Shown here: positions 29,401 to 38,359 of the stretch, in pieces
Numbering within the stretch: the stretch's first letter is position 1
Layout: the number at the start of each line of letters is the position of its first letter
Source of the DNA: Nematostella vectensis
Taxonomy: Eukaryota > Cnidaria > Anthozoa > Actiniaria > Edwardsiidae
NCBI RefSeq assembly: GCF_932526225.1
Contig: NC_064035.1
Coordinates: forward strand, 5,765,501-5,829,500
Length of the DNA: 64,000 bases
Reading direction: 5' to 3'
Notes under the pieces: model-generated
What the model was told of the DNA's origin: nothing
The model's database searches: none
Seen by the model: the letters and a program-made list of their open reading frames with translations, nothing else
Made by a program: the position numbers and the translations under genes

Positions 29401-32400
29401 AGCAACAGCGAAGCCAACGTGGATATAACCTCTGACCGCCCGCAGGCGCAAGAGTTCGCCCCAATCCACCTGACGATCGCTCCTGTGCAGGAGGCCGAGG
29501 TCGAGGCTAAGGTGGTGGTGCGCGGGCCACGAATTAGTAATTTGATTGACAAGATGAAGGAAGATGAAGAAGATGGCTACGCTGAGCTCGAGGAGGTTCA
29601 GCGGCCTGTCGGACGGAAGGTGGACGGCACCGGACACGTCTCCAGACCAAGGTGTGTAATACAACGACCTGCACAAAACACCTTTTCACTATATAAAAGA
29701 AAGTTTCGAATACTCTTCTGTTATTCAGTATTCCTTTCCTCAACCCTACCCAAATCACTATGTCTTGGCGAATAAGTTTGCAAGAAATAACCCTTCAGAT
29801 ACCCCTTTCCAGACTATAGATCCAACTTGTGATTTAAAAATATGTTGTTTTATCGTTTTGACGTCTTTCAGCCCTCTTGTCATCAGTGAAGGGATCCCGT
29901 CTTCGCAAACAGCTGAAGTATCCTCAGAACCGACCCGAGGCCCAGGCCCCCTGGAGGCCCACGCGATTGACGGCATCATGTCAGAGATGGCGGATATCTC
30001 GTAAGTGACACGACGTGATATTTGCGATTTTGGGACGCGTATATTTCGCAACATTTGATTTTCGCGTTTTGGGCAAAACCCTATTTTCGGGCTCGCATAG
30101 CTTGCATATGTTGATTGTTACCATAGTTACGATTATCTTTTGGCAGCATCCAATCAGAAGCATCTCTGAGTCACGAGACCCCAAGCACTCCACAAACTCC
30201 TCGAAGCCCAACCTCGTCCATGTCCGGTCCATTTGACAATGCTTTCGGACGAAAACGGTCCCCCTACCACTCGGACAAGGGGTATAGCTCCAATACCAGC
30301 CTGTCTTCAGAGTCATCCGAAGGTAAACCAATCTTGTATAGACATCAATGTTTAATTTTTAATTTGAGGGACTGACCATTTGATGACTGACCTAGTTAAT
30401 CCCCTTAAAAAGAAATTAAGTGAGCTGGCCGTGGAAAAAAATATTGAGTAAAAAAGCAATCAGCAACTTTCACGTCGAATTTTAAATTGTCAGTTCCTAG
30501 TTCTTGGCCATGCGGCATAATCGTCGTAGTTTTTTAACACGAGGTCGCTCTCCATAGATGTCTTCTTGGATCTGAGGACAGTCCCGGGCCTCAAGTTTGA
30601 CAAGGATAACTCTGAATTCTGGTACAAACCGAAGATCACAAGAGATCAAGGTAAAACTACTGGCTCACTCCGGTAATTTGTGATATGTAAAACGCGCTCC
30701 TTCTTATATACACGATTAACTCTTTATGAAGATCATCTACGATTATCTTTGAGCACTGATCTTTGATCTATGATCAGAATGATCCGTGATCTGTTATTTG
30801 TTATCTGTGTAATTCATGATCAATGATGCAAGATCAAAGTCACCTATTCTCTGTGCTTTGTAATCCATCAGGGCCGTAGCCAGCACGAGGCAAATGAGGC
30901 ACTCGTCTCGGTAAAATTTTGATGTTTAGTGTTTCACAATTGAAAAGTATAGGATAAAACCCCTTTTTTGTTAGATTTATCACTGGCTAGCTTTGCCTCG
31001 GTAAAATTTTGATTCTGGCTACAGGCCTACATATAATCTATAAACTACGATGCATGATCTGTTATCAAAAGGAACTGTGATCCGTGATACAAAAACCATG
31101 AATATCCATGGTCTGTTTGTGATCCATGATCTGTGACAGAATTTTTCAATGCACTGTGATCTGAAATAACTTATCTATGATCCATACGCTCATATTACAC
31201 ATGCGCTGTAATGCGTGATAGAAATCGACGCACCGTGATACGTGATCTACGATCCATGATCGTTCCTTACTAGAGTGTTTTATCTTCCCATCAGCAATCA
31301 ATGTGTTGAAGGACAAGGAGCCTGGCTTGTTCGTGGTGCGGGACAGCCAGTCCTTCCCTGGCGCGTACGGCCTGGCTGTCAAGGTGGCCATCCCCCCTCC
31401 GCATGTCCTGCAGGGGGATCTCAGTAAGCATCTTTTTACTTCCCACTCGTGTTAACCACCCACCATCCCTCCTCCCACCCACACCACCTGCCATCCCTCC
31501 TTCCACCCAACATCCCTCCTACCACCCACATCACCTGCCATCCCTTCTCCAACCCACATCACCTGCCATCCATCCTCCCACCCAACATCCCTCCTACCAC
31601 ACCACCTGCCATCCACCCACCCACACCACCTGCCATCCACCCACCCACACCACCTGCCATCCCTCCTACCACCCACACCACCTGCCATCCCTCCTCCCAC
31701 CCACACCACCTGCCATCCCTCCTCCCACCCACACCACCTGACATCCCTCCTCCCACCCACACCACCTGCCATCCCTCCTCCCACATCACCTGCCATCCCT
31801 CCTCCCACACACACCACCTGCCATCCCTCCTCCCACACACACCACCTGCCATCCCTCCTCCCACCCACACCACCTGCCATCCCTCCTACCACCCACACCA
31901 CCCGGCAAGCTTGTCCACCCCCGTTTTATAAAGTTTTGATGTCTTACGTGTTCATTTTCGAGATTATCCACCTTTTATAATGTCTTTATCAGCCAATAGT
32001 TCTTACATTTTCAGTGACAGTGCAAACTCAAATTTGGGAGAGCCCGTGCCTACGCTGACATCGTGATGCATACCTTACTTTTATTTTACAGTGTACTATG
32101 TCTTGAAGCAGACAATTATTTTAATTATGACCTATGTAAGACACCTAACTCTTGAATTACGCCTTTAGCTAAAGTCGATTTGGCAAATGAAAAGATCCGA
32201 CACTTCCTGATCGAGTCCACGAAGAAAGGGGTCAAGCTAAAGGGGTGTGACAACGAGCCAGTGTTTGGTAAGACCCAACTTTACGCTTTCATTACGTCAA
32301 GAAATGCGCTCAACTGCTTTATCTATACGGTAGCCAGTGTTTGGTAAGACCCACCTTTACGCTTTCATTACGGCAAGAAATGCGCTGAACTGCTTTATCT

Positions 32401-35400
32401 ATACGGTAGCCAGTATTTAGTAACACCCATATTTACGCTTCATTACGTCAAGAAATGCGCTAAACTGCTTTATCTATACGGTAGCCGTTTTGCGCTTGAC
32501 TACCTTATCTATACGGTAGTCGTTTCATTACGTCACACAATGCGCTTGAGTCCTTTTATCTATACGGTACCGTTGTATTACCTCACGGAATACGTTTGTT
32601 ATGGAAATGAATGAATGAAACAATTAGCATTCCCTTCTTCTTTAAAGCCCTGTGTAAAAGGCGCCAACATCAGTCAGCATTTTCTGGCAACGCCTTTCTC
32701 GGGGTTGGCCACAAGACTAGGGAATGTTGGGGAGCTACTTCTACCCCCCCCCCCCCCCCCCACGTGTGTTAGGACATCATTTTCGCCAGCAATACTGGCC
32801 CTTTGCTACACAGTGCTTGATCAGATAGATGTACTTTGAGTTTAGATCATTCGCTGTTTGTTATTCGTAGGAAGTCTAGCCGCTTTCGTGTTCCAGCACA
32901 CCATAACACCACTATCACTACCCCTGAGGCTTGTTATCCCAAATGAAGGTACGTGGGTATAATTCTGTATTCGCAAACGTTGATTGCCGGTTATTGTACT
33001 GGTTATGTAATAAAATAAATCCTAACCAAGTAATTGTTTCTCGACCCAGAACACCGAATAAGAAGCACCAGACACTTGTATTCGACTCTGTTAAAGTCTT
33101 TAACACTTGTATTCGACTCTGTTAAAGTCTTTAACACTTGTATTCGACTCTGTTAAAGTCTTTAACACTTGTATTCGACTCTGTTAAAGTCTTTAACACT
33201 TGTATTCGACTCTGTTAAAGTCTTTAACACTTGTATTCGACTCTGTTAAAGTCTTTAACACTTGTATTCGACTCTGTTAAAGTCTTTAACACTTGTATTC
33301 GACTCTGTTAAAGTCTTTAACACTTGTATTCGACTCTGTTAAAGTCTTTAACACTTGTATTCGACTCTGTTAAAGTCTTTAACACTTGTATTCGACTCTG
33401 TTAAAGTCTTTAACACTTGTATTCGACTCTGTTAAAGTCTTTAACACTTGTATTCGACTCTGTTAAAGTCTTTAACACTTGTATTCGACTCTGTTAAAGT
33501 CTTTAACACTTGTATTCGACTCTGTTAAAGTCTTTAACACTTGTATTCGACTCTGTTAAAGTCTTTAACACTTGTATTCGACTCTGTTAAAGTCTTTATT
33601 ACGTGGGTCAGGAGGTGTAACCCCAATGTTCTTCTACTTAGATTTAATGCCGGACCAGGACGATAAGCCTGATGGCCCGCACTTGCCTCTCTCACCCACC
33701 CAAGAAAGTAAGTCAAGATCAGGTTTCTGAAAACCAGGCGCTTACCCAGGATCGGCTGGGGGAGCACAGTCTAAGGCATCATATAGAAAAAGTGTAACAT
33801 TCTTTTATTCTTCTATAAGAAATTACCCCTTGATACGCCTGCAGACTATAGCGTTTTTCAACCTCTGCTTTTCTTTTGATGTACAAGAATACAATGCGCT
33901 TTCAATGCTCCCAGTGACAGCAGTGAACAAAACTCCATTCGCGTGTAAAATGAGTGAGCTGTTTCTAGCCAAGGAGGTGCTTTTCCTTAACCTTTATGTA
34001 CGCTGTTAATGTCGTGTCGTTTTTTTTAGCTATGAAGGTGATGTTTGTCGGTGAGAGTAACGTCGAGATGTTATCGGGGTCGACTGCTGTACAGCGTACC
34101 GTGGAAGATCTGCTCAAATATAAGGCCACGCCCAGATTCACTCCCGCAAGCTTCAAGGTGACCAGAGAAGGAGTCACCATTACAGACTTGGAGCGCAAGT
34201 AAGCCCCTTTAACCAAGATCCCTAGGCAGCCACACCTTTGTTATTTCCATACATATGAAGAAAAATCTTGAAAAGAAGTTTTACATGAGAACCTCAAGAA
34301 AGCTTTCCCAACCACTGGAATTGGATTCTTATAAATTGGTTCTTGGGTATCCAGGACGTCGAGGTCAATGTAACGAGGCGCGAGAACGATGAGATGGATA
34401 ACCGCTCTGCCTGCCTTGTTCTGGCTCGACCTCGCGCCTGTGACCTCGACTCCCTGGATTTCCGAGGATGTCTTCCTAGGATATTAATTAATTATTAATT
34501 AATTTGGATAGTTTTACCTTTATAGTTACCTTATTATACTTAATTTTCGCGACGTCAAAATTTCGCGATTTTGAAATGGCCGATATTTGGAGACACTTTA
34601 TTTCCGCGATTTCGCTATTTTCGTAAAAAACCAGGTCACTTTATTTTCGCGATTTTTTGACAATAAAATCAAGCAAAACTAGTGGAATTAAAATGTTTTA
34701 ATCATCCAAGCAGTGACAAAAACATGAGTGTGCTAAATTTAGTTCCACAAAAATCTATAGTTTAGAATTGTCCAACTCTACCCCTTACTGTACTATATCT
34801 ACATTAGAGGACTAAACAGACAAGATATTTCCATAAAGCATATCAAACGGGTAATATTTCATCAAGGATTTTTGTGTACTCAATTTTCGTGCATCCCAAA
34901 TTTTTGCGTCACTTTTTATCATTGTTTTTTAATCTTGAAATTCACGAAAAGTTAGTGTAATATCGTAGGCAATGGTTGCTTGCTAAAGTATGATAGGCCA
35001 ATAACTGTAAAACGTCTCAAACAATCACTCAGGTAGCATCCAATGTTTAGGTTTCAATTGTGTTGTATTGTGGAAGCATGCCAGAAGCAATGTCATTCCT
35101 TTTTATATGATCTCGTTAAAATGAGGATTTGTTGTAACAAGGATTTTCTCTTTTTGTAGAGTATTCTTTAGAAAACATTTCCCGATGACTTCAATTCTAC
35201 ACTGCGGAATAGATCCCTTGGATCAAAGGTGAGATCTCGTGGTCCTGAGTTGAGATTCTTTTGTGCTACTTCTTCCCTTAATTGTCCGCCGTATCTATAA
35301 ATCCCATCCCTCGATACATCCTGCTAAGTGATTCCATTATTCTCTATCACAGATGGGACTTGCATTTGCCTGACTACACTGGGAAGTCCAGGTGAGATAT

Positions 35401-36410
35401 CTCATGTGTACCTAAACAGGGTCACATCAGGAGAGAGTCAGTGGTTGGGGGCCAGTTTCTCTCCTTTGTTTTCTTATGTTTTTCCTACATTGCACCACTC
35501 ATTTCCTCTCAAAATTGTTTCCCATTTCGAAGACCTTCAGGCCCCTGCCTGGCACTCTTTGTTACTGACACTCTTGGGACCTCATTCTTATTGGCACCTT
35601 AGAGACTTTGTTATTACAGACACCCTCTGGACTCGTCATTATTGGCACCCTCAGGACCTCCAAGACCGGACACTCTTGTGACCATAATAAAGTCTGCAGG
35701 GGTATCTTTAAAGCTGCATTGTCACCAGTTTACTTCCGGAGGTCTGACAGAAACCTCAACCGAAAACATACCATCCGCTCTAAATTATCAATCACATACT
35801 TAAAGACACTTCCAGTAAACACACTGCTTTGAATATTTTGAAATATTTTTCACCTTTTCTGTTAAAAATCATTGGAGATTGTTACGTTATCGACTGAAAG
35901 TAAACTTCTGATAATGCGGCTTTAAAAACTTGAAGTTTAAAAAAGTGGGGTGCCAGTAATAATTAGGTGTACCCTGGAAACCAGAGCGAGGCTCTGAAAA
36001 CCCAGGGCAAACTAGGTTCCACAATAGCATGATGTCTGTAATGACAAGAAGTTTGTAAAAGTGGGGTGTCAGTTATAACTAGGTGTTCATAATAGAGGGG
36101 TGCCATAATAACTAGAAGTCTGTAAAAGCAGGGTGTCAGTTATAACAAGGTGCTGCGATAGTGAGGTATCCATAAGATGAGAGTTGAAGTAATTCTACAT
36201 TACACCTATACCTACTGCAGTAAGCTGCCAATTAAAATGTGCAAAGGTTTAATTTTATCATTTTTCTCCATTTTTAGGACGTTTGGAATGGTAGTTCGTA
36301 GAATAGGAGAAGCTGGAAATGACTGTCATTTGTTTGCTGAAGTAGATGATGATCATTCTGTCAATACAGTAATCAACTTGGTCAACAAATACATCTCTAA
36401 TCCATCCTAA
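2905..36410 (+). CDS. tensin (C2H2-C1-phosphatase-C2-SH2-PTB), 33 exons, 1436 aa
   Basis: Focal-adhesion scaffold that links integrin tails (through PTB), phosphotyrosine proteins (through SH2) and the actin cytoskeleton. All 33 coding exons join in phase with GT-AG junctions, giving 4311 nt with no internal stop. Length is close to vertebrate tensin-2 (about 1400 aa). Domains in order: C2H2 finger 14-38, C1 75-121, PTEN-like phosphatase about 140-325 (Cys261, Arg267), C2 about 330-460, Ser/Pro-rich linker 509-1145, SH2 about 1160-1275, PTB 1301-1436. The order from C1 onward matches tensin-2. Exon coordinates are in the following block entries. The stop is TAA at 36408-36410. The weakest point is exon 1, joined on phase and splice sites alone. 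The longest intron, 12259-27196, seems to house alternative starts. One gene serves where vertebrates have several paralogues, so I give no paralogue symbol. Confidence 0.95.
4351..4539. mobile_element. diverged MITE of the same family as 7261 and 7987
   Basis: In tensin intron 1. The ends TACTTGCCAACCTT and GGCTGGCAGGTATG are inverted and related to the TIRs of the two better copies. The interior shares GGGAGATTACAGTAAATGTA. It is clearly older than the other two. Confidence 0.5.
5074..6262 (+). CDS. tensin exons 2-5: C1 domain
   Basis: Exons 5074-5188, 5788-5825, 6019-6072 and 6219-6262. They encode H75-X12-C88-X2-C91-X10-C102-X2-C105-X4-H110-X2-C113-X7-C121, the exact zinc-ligand spacing of a C1 (phorbol-ester/DAG type) domain. 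A C1 at this place is known in tensin-2. I cannot say whether it is a typical DAG-binding C1: the loop after H75 ([12 protein letters not shown]) lacks the usual Pro/Gly-rich ligand loop, so an atypical protein-binding C1 is likely. The short exon after 6219 ([14 protein letters not shown]) starts the linker to the phosphatase. Confidence 0.92.
5330..5495. mobile_element. foldback (hairpin) element in tensin intron 2
   Basis: Arms of about 77 bp pair almost perfectly around an 11-nt loop (5407-5417, CCTCCACCTCC). Mismatches are confined to the outer part near the AAAAACATGC/GCGTGTTTTT region. Near-perfect arms with a tiny loop indicate a recent foldback MITE or a recent inverted duplication. 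An ORF across it is an artefact of the palindrome. Confidence 0.85.
6089..6140. repeat. dispersed 52-bp repeat, copy 1
   Basis: Shares TTGCTATGCACTAAATAACT and flanks with 9739-9790, about 90% alike by eye. Both lie in tensin introns in the same orientation. It does not resemble a TIR element. Confidence 0.7.
6715..10092 (+). CDS. tensin exons 6-12: PTEN-like phosphatase domain
   Basis: Exons 6715-6782, 7453-7550, 7798-7848, 8478-8533, 9079-9145, 9227-9291, 10009-10092. The domain opens with [19 protein letters not shown], close to PTEN. The WPD-loop equivalent reads GWPDH (Asp229-His230). The P-loop HCKGGKGRTG is split over exons 10 and 11 and has Cys261, Lys262, Lys265 and Arg267. It matches the PTEN loop HCKAGKGRTG except for one Ala-to-Gly change. 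From memory, vertebrate tensin-1 lost the Cys and tensin-2 the Arg, while tensin-3 keeps both. This copy therefore looks catalytically competent, possibly on 3-phosphoinositides. Activity is inferred, not shown. Confidence 0.93.
7261..7441. mobile_element. MITE, 181 bp, ends inside the acceptor tract of tensin exon 7
   Basis: TIRs CATAGCTGTCAAC and GTTGACAGCTATG, flanked by the direct repeat ATTTTT (7255-7260 and 7442-7447). The right copy of the duplication is the polypyrimidine tract of the exon 7 acceptor (ATTTTTTTCAG, exon starts 7453). A second copy of the element is at 7987-8165. There is no coding capacity. Confidence 0.85.
7987..8165. mobile_element. MITE, 179 bp, second copy
   Basis: Same family and orientation as 7261-7441. 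The 6-bp target duplication is ATTCTA (7981-7986 and 8166-8171). Internal sequence such as TGCGGGAGAATACAGTAAAT is shared. Lies in tensin intron 8. Confidence 0.85.
9739..9790. repeat. dispersed 52-bp repeat, copy 2
   Basis: Second copy of the 6089-6140 repeat, in tensin intron 11. Confidence 0.7.
10291..10363 (+). repeat. short tandem repeat in front of tensin exon 13
   Basis: Three copies of a unit of about 26 bp containing TCCATACTTGGTTT. The last copy mutates into TGGTTTCAG, the working acceptor. The first two read TGGTTTATCT and lack AG. Confidence 0.75.
10364..12258 (+). CDS. tensin exons 13-19: C2 domain
   Basis: Exons 10364-10417, 10504-10562, 10636-10696, 10967-11039, 11416-11545, 11647-11712, 12112-12258. 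They encode the end of the phosphatase domain ([15 protein letters not shown]) and the tensin/PTEN-type C2 domain ([45 protein letters not shown]). This C2 binds membranes without Ca2+ in PTEN. Exon 19 ends in phase 1 at CCA G|GTAGCG and is followed by the 14.9 kb intron. The acceptor of exon 13 lies in the last copy of a short tandem repeat. Confidence 0.92.
15246..15530. repeat. degenerate 22-bp minisatellite, CpG-rich
   Basis: The unit resembles GGCCACGCGTGAGACTTGCC with CGC variants. The first four copies are close; later ones decay into GGTCTCATGTTATC forms. Fragments of the same motif (CGGTCACGC, GTCACGCGAAAGCG) reappear near 25960-26010. Confidence 0.75.
16755..16776. repeat. T22 homopolymer
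   Basis: An uninterrupted run of 22 T in tensin intron 19. Confidence 0.9.
19344..19410 (+). CDS. candidate alternative first exon of tensin (short isoform)
   Basis: ACCATGG start context, 22 codons ([20 protein letters not shown], then PR), then donor CGAG|GTAACA leaving one nucleotide. Phase 1 is exactly what exon 20 (27197) and the 24650 cassette accept. The product would be 950 aa: a unique basic N-terminus, linker, SH2 and PTB, without finger, C1, phosphatase or C2. Vertebrate tensin genes also make phosphatase-less forms. An in-frame ATG at 19332 would add four residues. The region around it is CpG-rich. No transcript evidence is available; a chance match is possible. Confidence 0.45.
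21320..21490. mobile_element. MITE, 171 bp, TIR TCAGGGGTGGA
   Basis: Perfect 11-bp inverted ends TCAGGGGTGGA and TCCACCCCTGA enclose a noncoding interior that includes GGGCCCAGGCCCCC. The CAGGGGTGG-type terminus is common in hAT-like nonautonomous elements. I could not define a target duplication. Confidence 0.7.
24650..24736 (+). CDS. candidate cassette exon of tensin (87 nt, phase 1-1)
   Basis: Acceptor ATGTTTTATTGCAG, 87 nt open in the phase left by exon 19, donor GGAG|GTTAGT. It is symmetric (enters and leaves in phase 1), so inclusion adds 29 residues ([20 protein letters not shown] and onwards) without a frame change. The content is polar and Ser/Thr/Arg-rich, like the neighbouring linker. 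It could be constitutive or alternative. The main 1436-aa model omits it; with it the protein is 1465 aa. Confidence 0.5.
26461..26494. repeat. long G homopolymer
   Basis: About 34 G in a row, capable of quadruplex formation, in tensin intron 19 roughly 170 bp before the TATA candidate. Polyproline ORFs read on the other strand here are artefacts. Confidence 0.9.
26667..26676 (+). promoter_or_regulatory. TATA-box candidate upstream of tensin exon 20
   Basis: TATATAAAAG lies about 520 bp before exon 20. An AC|GTAAGC donor-like site follows at 26744-26749, and a 44-codon ORF starts at 26788. This could be an internal promoter for a short tensin form starting at Met592. It is a single motif in AT-containing sequence, so confidence is low. 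Confidence 0.3.
27197..28450 (+). CDS. tensin exon 20: large linker exon
   Basis: A 1254-nt exon, entered and left in phase 1, coding residues 509-926. It starts after CTTTGTAG with [17 protein letters not shown], matching the conserved DGSxYAQV block of tensins. Most of it is Ser/Pro/Thr-rich and likely disordered. Residues 603-610 (IDKLLREL, 27478-27501) resemble an LD motif. The first in-frame Met (Met592, 27445-27447) has a good context (GCAATGG) and could start an 845-aa short form. The open frame runs on past 28450, but that extension enters an intronic minisatellite and is not protein. Confidence 0.9.
28549..28690. repeat. 30-bp minisatellite in tensin intron 20
   Basis: About five copies of a 30-bp unit containing TATGTCACGTGGCATGCCTT. 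Each holds a CACGTG E-box palindrome. It starts about 100 bp after the exon 20 donor. Confidence 0.85.
29006..30322 (+). CDS. tensin exons 21-24: linker before SH2
   Basis: Exons 29006-29108, 29403-29651, 29872-30000, 30147-30322, with phases joining as 1-2-2-2-1. They encode a polyproline start ([10 protein letters not shown]) that could bind SH3 or EVH1 domains, an acidic stretch ([17 protein letters not shown]), and a Ser/Thr-Pro-rich end ([15 protein letters not shown]) with several proline-directed phosphorylation candidates. No folded domain is seen. All four have clear acceptors and GTATTA, GTGTGT, GTAAGT and GTAAAC donors. Confidence 0.88.
30558..33707 (+). CDS. tensin exons 25-29: SH2 domain
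   Basis: Exons 30558-30650, 31295-31423, 32169-32267, 32871-32948, 33642-33707. The SH2 starts at [16 protein letters not shown] and has [20 protein letters not shown]. Arg1192 in FVVRDS is the expected phosphotyrosine-binding residue. [16 protein letters not shown] and LPLRLVIP are the later strand and helix blocks. Tensin SH2 domains bind phosphotyrosine proteins such as p130Cas and FAK. Introns here carry a 28-bp minisatellite, a 76-bp repeat that copies the exon 27 donor, and a 31-bp perfect repeat. Confidence 0.95.
30700..31265. repeat. degenerate GATC-rich repeats with an inserted inverted-end element
   Basis: Irregular copies of TGATCTRTGATC at about 30715-30850 and 31040-31265. Between them, about 30871-31028 begins GGGCCGTAGCCAG and ends CTGGCTACAGGCC, inverted ends typical of a small DNA element. 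A similar GGGCCGTAGC element lies near 57565. Confidence 0.5.
31449..31905. repeat. 28-bp C-rich minisatellite in tensin intron 26
   Basis: About 16 copies of a 28-bp unit with CACCTGCCATCCCTCCTCCC, starting about 25 bp after the exon 26 donor. The strand asymmetry (almost no G) gives long false ORFs on both strands. The purine-rich complement could form triplexes or R-loops. Confidence 0.9.
32258..32500 (+). repeat. 76-bp tandem repeat that copies the tensin exon 27 donor
   Basis: The end of exon 27 with its donor, AGCCAGTGTTTGGTAAGACC, recurs 76 bp downstream with no change and again 76 bp further as a decayed AGCCAGTATTTAGTAACACC. Degenerate partial copies run on to about 32580. The second donor (GT at 32344-32345) would add 76 nt and shift the frame. 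Confidence 0.9.
33072..33598. repeat. 31-bp perfect minisatellite, 17 copies, tensin intron 28
   Basis: Exactly 527 bp, 17 units of 31 bp beginning ACACTTGTATTCGACTCTGT, with no difference that I could see between copies. Such uniformity implies recent expansion or homogenisation, so copy number is probably variable. There are no spacers, so it is not a CRISPR array. Confidence 0.95.
34030..36410 (+). CDS. tensin exons 30-33: PTB domain and stop
   Basis: Exons 34030-34198, 35160-35228, 35353-35391, 36278-36410. They encode the C-terminal tensin-type PTB domain: [61 protein letters not shown] and [12 protein letters not shown]. In vertebrate tensins this domain binds NPxY motifs of beta-integrin tails. 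The C-terminus is YISNPS followed by TAA. An AATAAA follows 44 nt after the stop. Confidence 0.95.
34349..34462. mobile_element. small foldback element in tensin intron 30
   Basis: Inverted arms including CCAGGACGTCGAGGTCA and TGACCTCGACTCCCTGG, with inner GAGGCGCGAG/CTCGCGCC. About 114 bp and noncoding. Confidence 0.65.
35707..35926. mobile_element. MITE, about 220 bp, in tensin intron 32
   Basis: Inverted ends TTTAAAGCTGCATTGTCA and (reverse of right end) TTTAAAGCCGCATTATCA, continuing into AGTTTACTT. It is nested in an older region (about 35520-36170) with inverted short repeats ATTGGCACCC and GGGTGCCAGT. Confidence 0.65.
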
Positions 36411-38263
36411 CAAAATAATGGAATCATCACAGGGAAAATAGACGATTGCCTGCAAATAAATAGGAGTTCTCTAGTCTGTCATTGAAGGGGATTTTTTAGA
36501 ACTTCCTGAAATCAACATTTGACTTACTTGAGCTAGGAATGGTACATGAATAGTATGGCATGTTACATGCAAGAAGCTAGGATTTGCTGAGGGTTGACAA
36601 CCCTTCAGTAAGAAATTCCCCACTTTTAGGTGTGGAGGTGCCTGTGTGACCACGGCGCAGCCCCCTAAATATGTGCCTGTGTCTGAAGAAGTGGTTTATT
36701 TCTGTTGATTAGAGGTTATCTTTTTTATCAAATGTAGTGGGGGTGAATGAATATAATTCTGTTGACATAAAAATGAGGAATTCTAAAGGATAAAAAACCT
36801 GATAGAAAATTTAATCTCATGCAACTACTATATAGTCAGCTTAACATGCTTTTCATGGCGATTGTCTTATAGAGGGCACACAGAGATCCTGTTGAGGGGG
36901 GGGGCATGGAGAGCATAAATGCTCTGCATTCTCCCCTCCCCCATCCATACTGAGTCATATACTGAGGCTGTCTGCCTTATCAGCTTTCTTAGCTTCACAG
37001 CTCTCTTTGTTAAGTATTTGTCATATTCTCAAAATTGAAGTAAAGAGTTACCATCCATTGCCTAGGTGGAAGTCTATATTGCAGAAAGAAATGCCGTGTA
37101 CAGAGGCAGGGGGTGCCGTGTACAGAGGCAGGGGGATGCAGTGTACAGAGGCATAGCAGGGGGTGGGGGCAAGTGCCCCTCAAAATTTTCTTTGTCTGTA
37201 TCGTCCCCCCCCCCCAATATTTCAAGGCCTACTTAAAGCTCGTATAGGATTGGCCTAGGTTACGATATACTTATTTTGCTCTACCAACGAGGTGATAAAA
37301 TTCCATGTAAACCCAAGATTGTCATATACTCCTATGTCAATTAAGTTTGTGCCAACGAAGCAATGTATTGTAACCGGCAGTTGTTAATGGGTAACAACAT
37401 ATAAATGGCTGAATCCTGGTCTCTGAACGCCATGTGAATGCTTAGAGGCACATGAACAAAAATGCTAAGCTTTCTAAACCTATGTTTGTTATTATTTACA
37501 CTTATTTTTATTTGATACCCATAAATAACTGTGGGTTACAACACAGATTCTCCAAGTGCAACCTTTTTTGAAATAGGTGCATATCTAATTTAGTATTTTG
37601 TACATTAAAGATTTTTTCCCAGCAGAGTATTAGAATGTAAAATCAAAGTGACAGAAGACATCCATCTTACAGGATTTAATTTGTCACTATTAAAAAGGAA
37701 ATGGTTTCTATATGTAAGAAACATATATGATATTAATAAAAGGTACTGGTCATATTATGACTTGCTTGTCTTGTTATTTTCAGTCAGCCTGTCTAAATGT
37801 GGAGAGTACTTAAGGCCTGACCCTTATGGGGTCCCTAAAGTTCAGAAGAAAAGGATTAATAGTGTGGAAATTACGAAGGAGGGAGAGGAAAGAGGGGGAT
37901 GTTTGGCTTCTCATGTACCTTTTTCTAGGGAACCAACATTTTTTTATTTCTCTTTCTTGAGAAATACCAATGGGAGGGGGTAGTCCTATATAAATACAAT
38001 AGGTGAACAACCAGTAGCCGATCTAGGGGTAGGGCTTTAGTAGGTTCAAACCGCTTTTGGGCTGCCAAGGGAAAACGTGCAAAAAAAGCCATATAGAATA
38101 TTAGTCTTGGATGCACATTTTATGGATGATACAAATGTGTCTCTGGGAATTCAAAAACCAAGTGTGTAACTTAGTGCTGGTGATGCTGGCGTTCCCAAAG
38201 GTCTCACAGCAGAAGAAATAAAGTGTTGGATCCACAAGCATGCATGAAAGATTTAAATTCAGT
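36411..38263. other. intergenic, convergent tensin and minus-strand gene 3' ends
   Basis: No gene seen. It contains a 23-bp unit repeated three times at about 37082-37152 (GTGTACAGAGGCAGGGGG), a C10 tract near 37205, and a sequence near 37515-37590 related to the foldback at 40296-40575. Confidence 0.5.
36455..36460 (+). terminator. poly(A) signal of tensin
   Basis: AATAAA 44 nt after the tensin stop. It is the first canonical signal downstream and implies a very short 3'UTR if used. Confidence 0.6.
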
Positions 38264-38269
38264 TTTATT
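38264..38269 (-). terminator. poly(A) signal of the minus-strand gene
   Basis: AATAAA on the minus strand, 91 bp after the inferred stop at 38360-38362. It supports a minus-strand 3' end here. Confidence 0.55.
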
Positions 38270-38359
38270 TGAAATGAAAAAAATCACAAAGCCTAGATAG
38301 TTATACATTTGATATATATATATATTATTATAATACAATATAGGACAAGATTATCCATG

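Noticed and set aside
31403-31971. Long ORFs on both strands with His/Pro/Cys or Gly/Trp repeats
   Set aside because: Translation of the C-rich 28-bp repeat in tensin intron 26; no splice or homology support.
33072-33598. Regular 31-bp repeats resembling a CRISPR array
   Set aside because: Units are head to tail with no spacers, inside an intron of an animal gene. It is a minisatellite.
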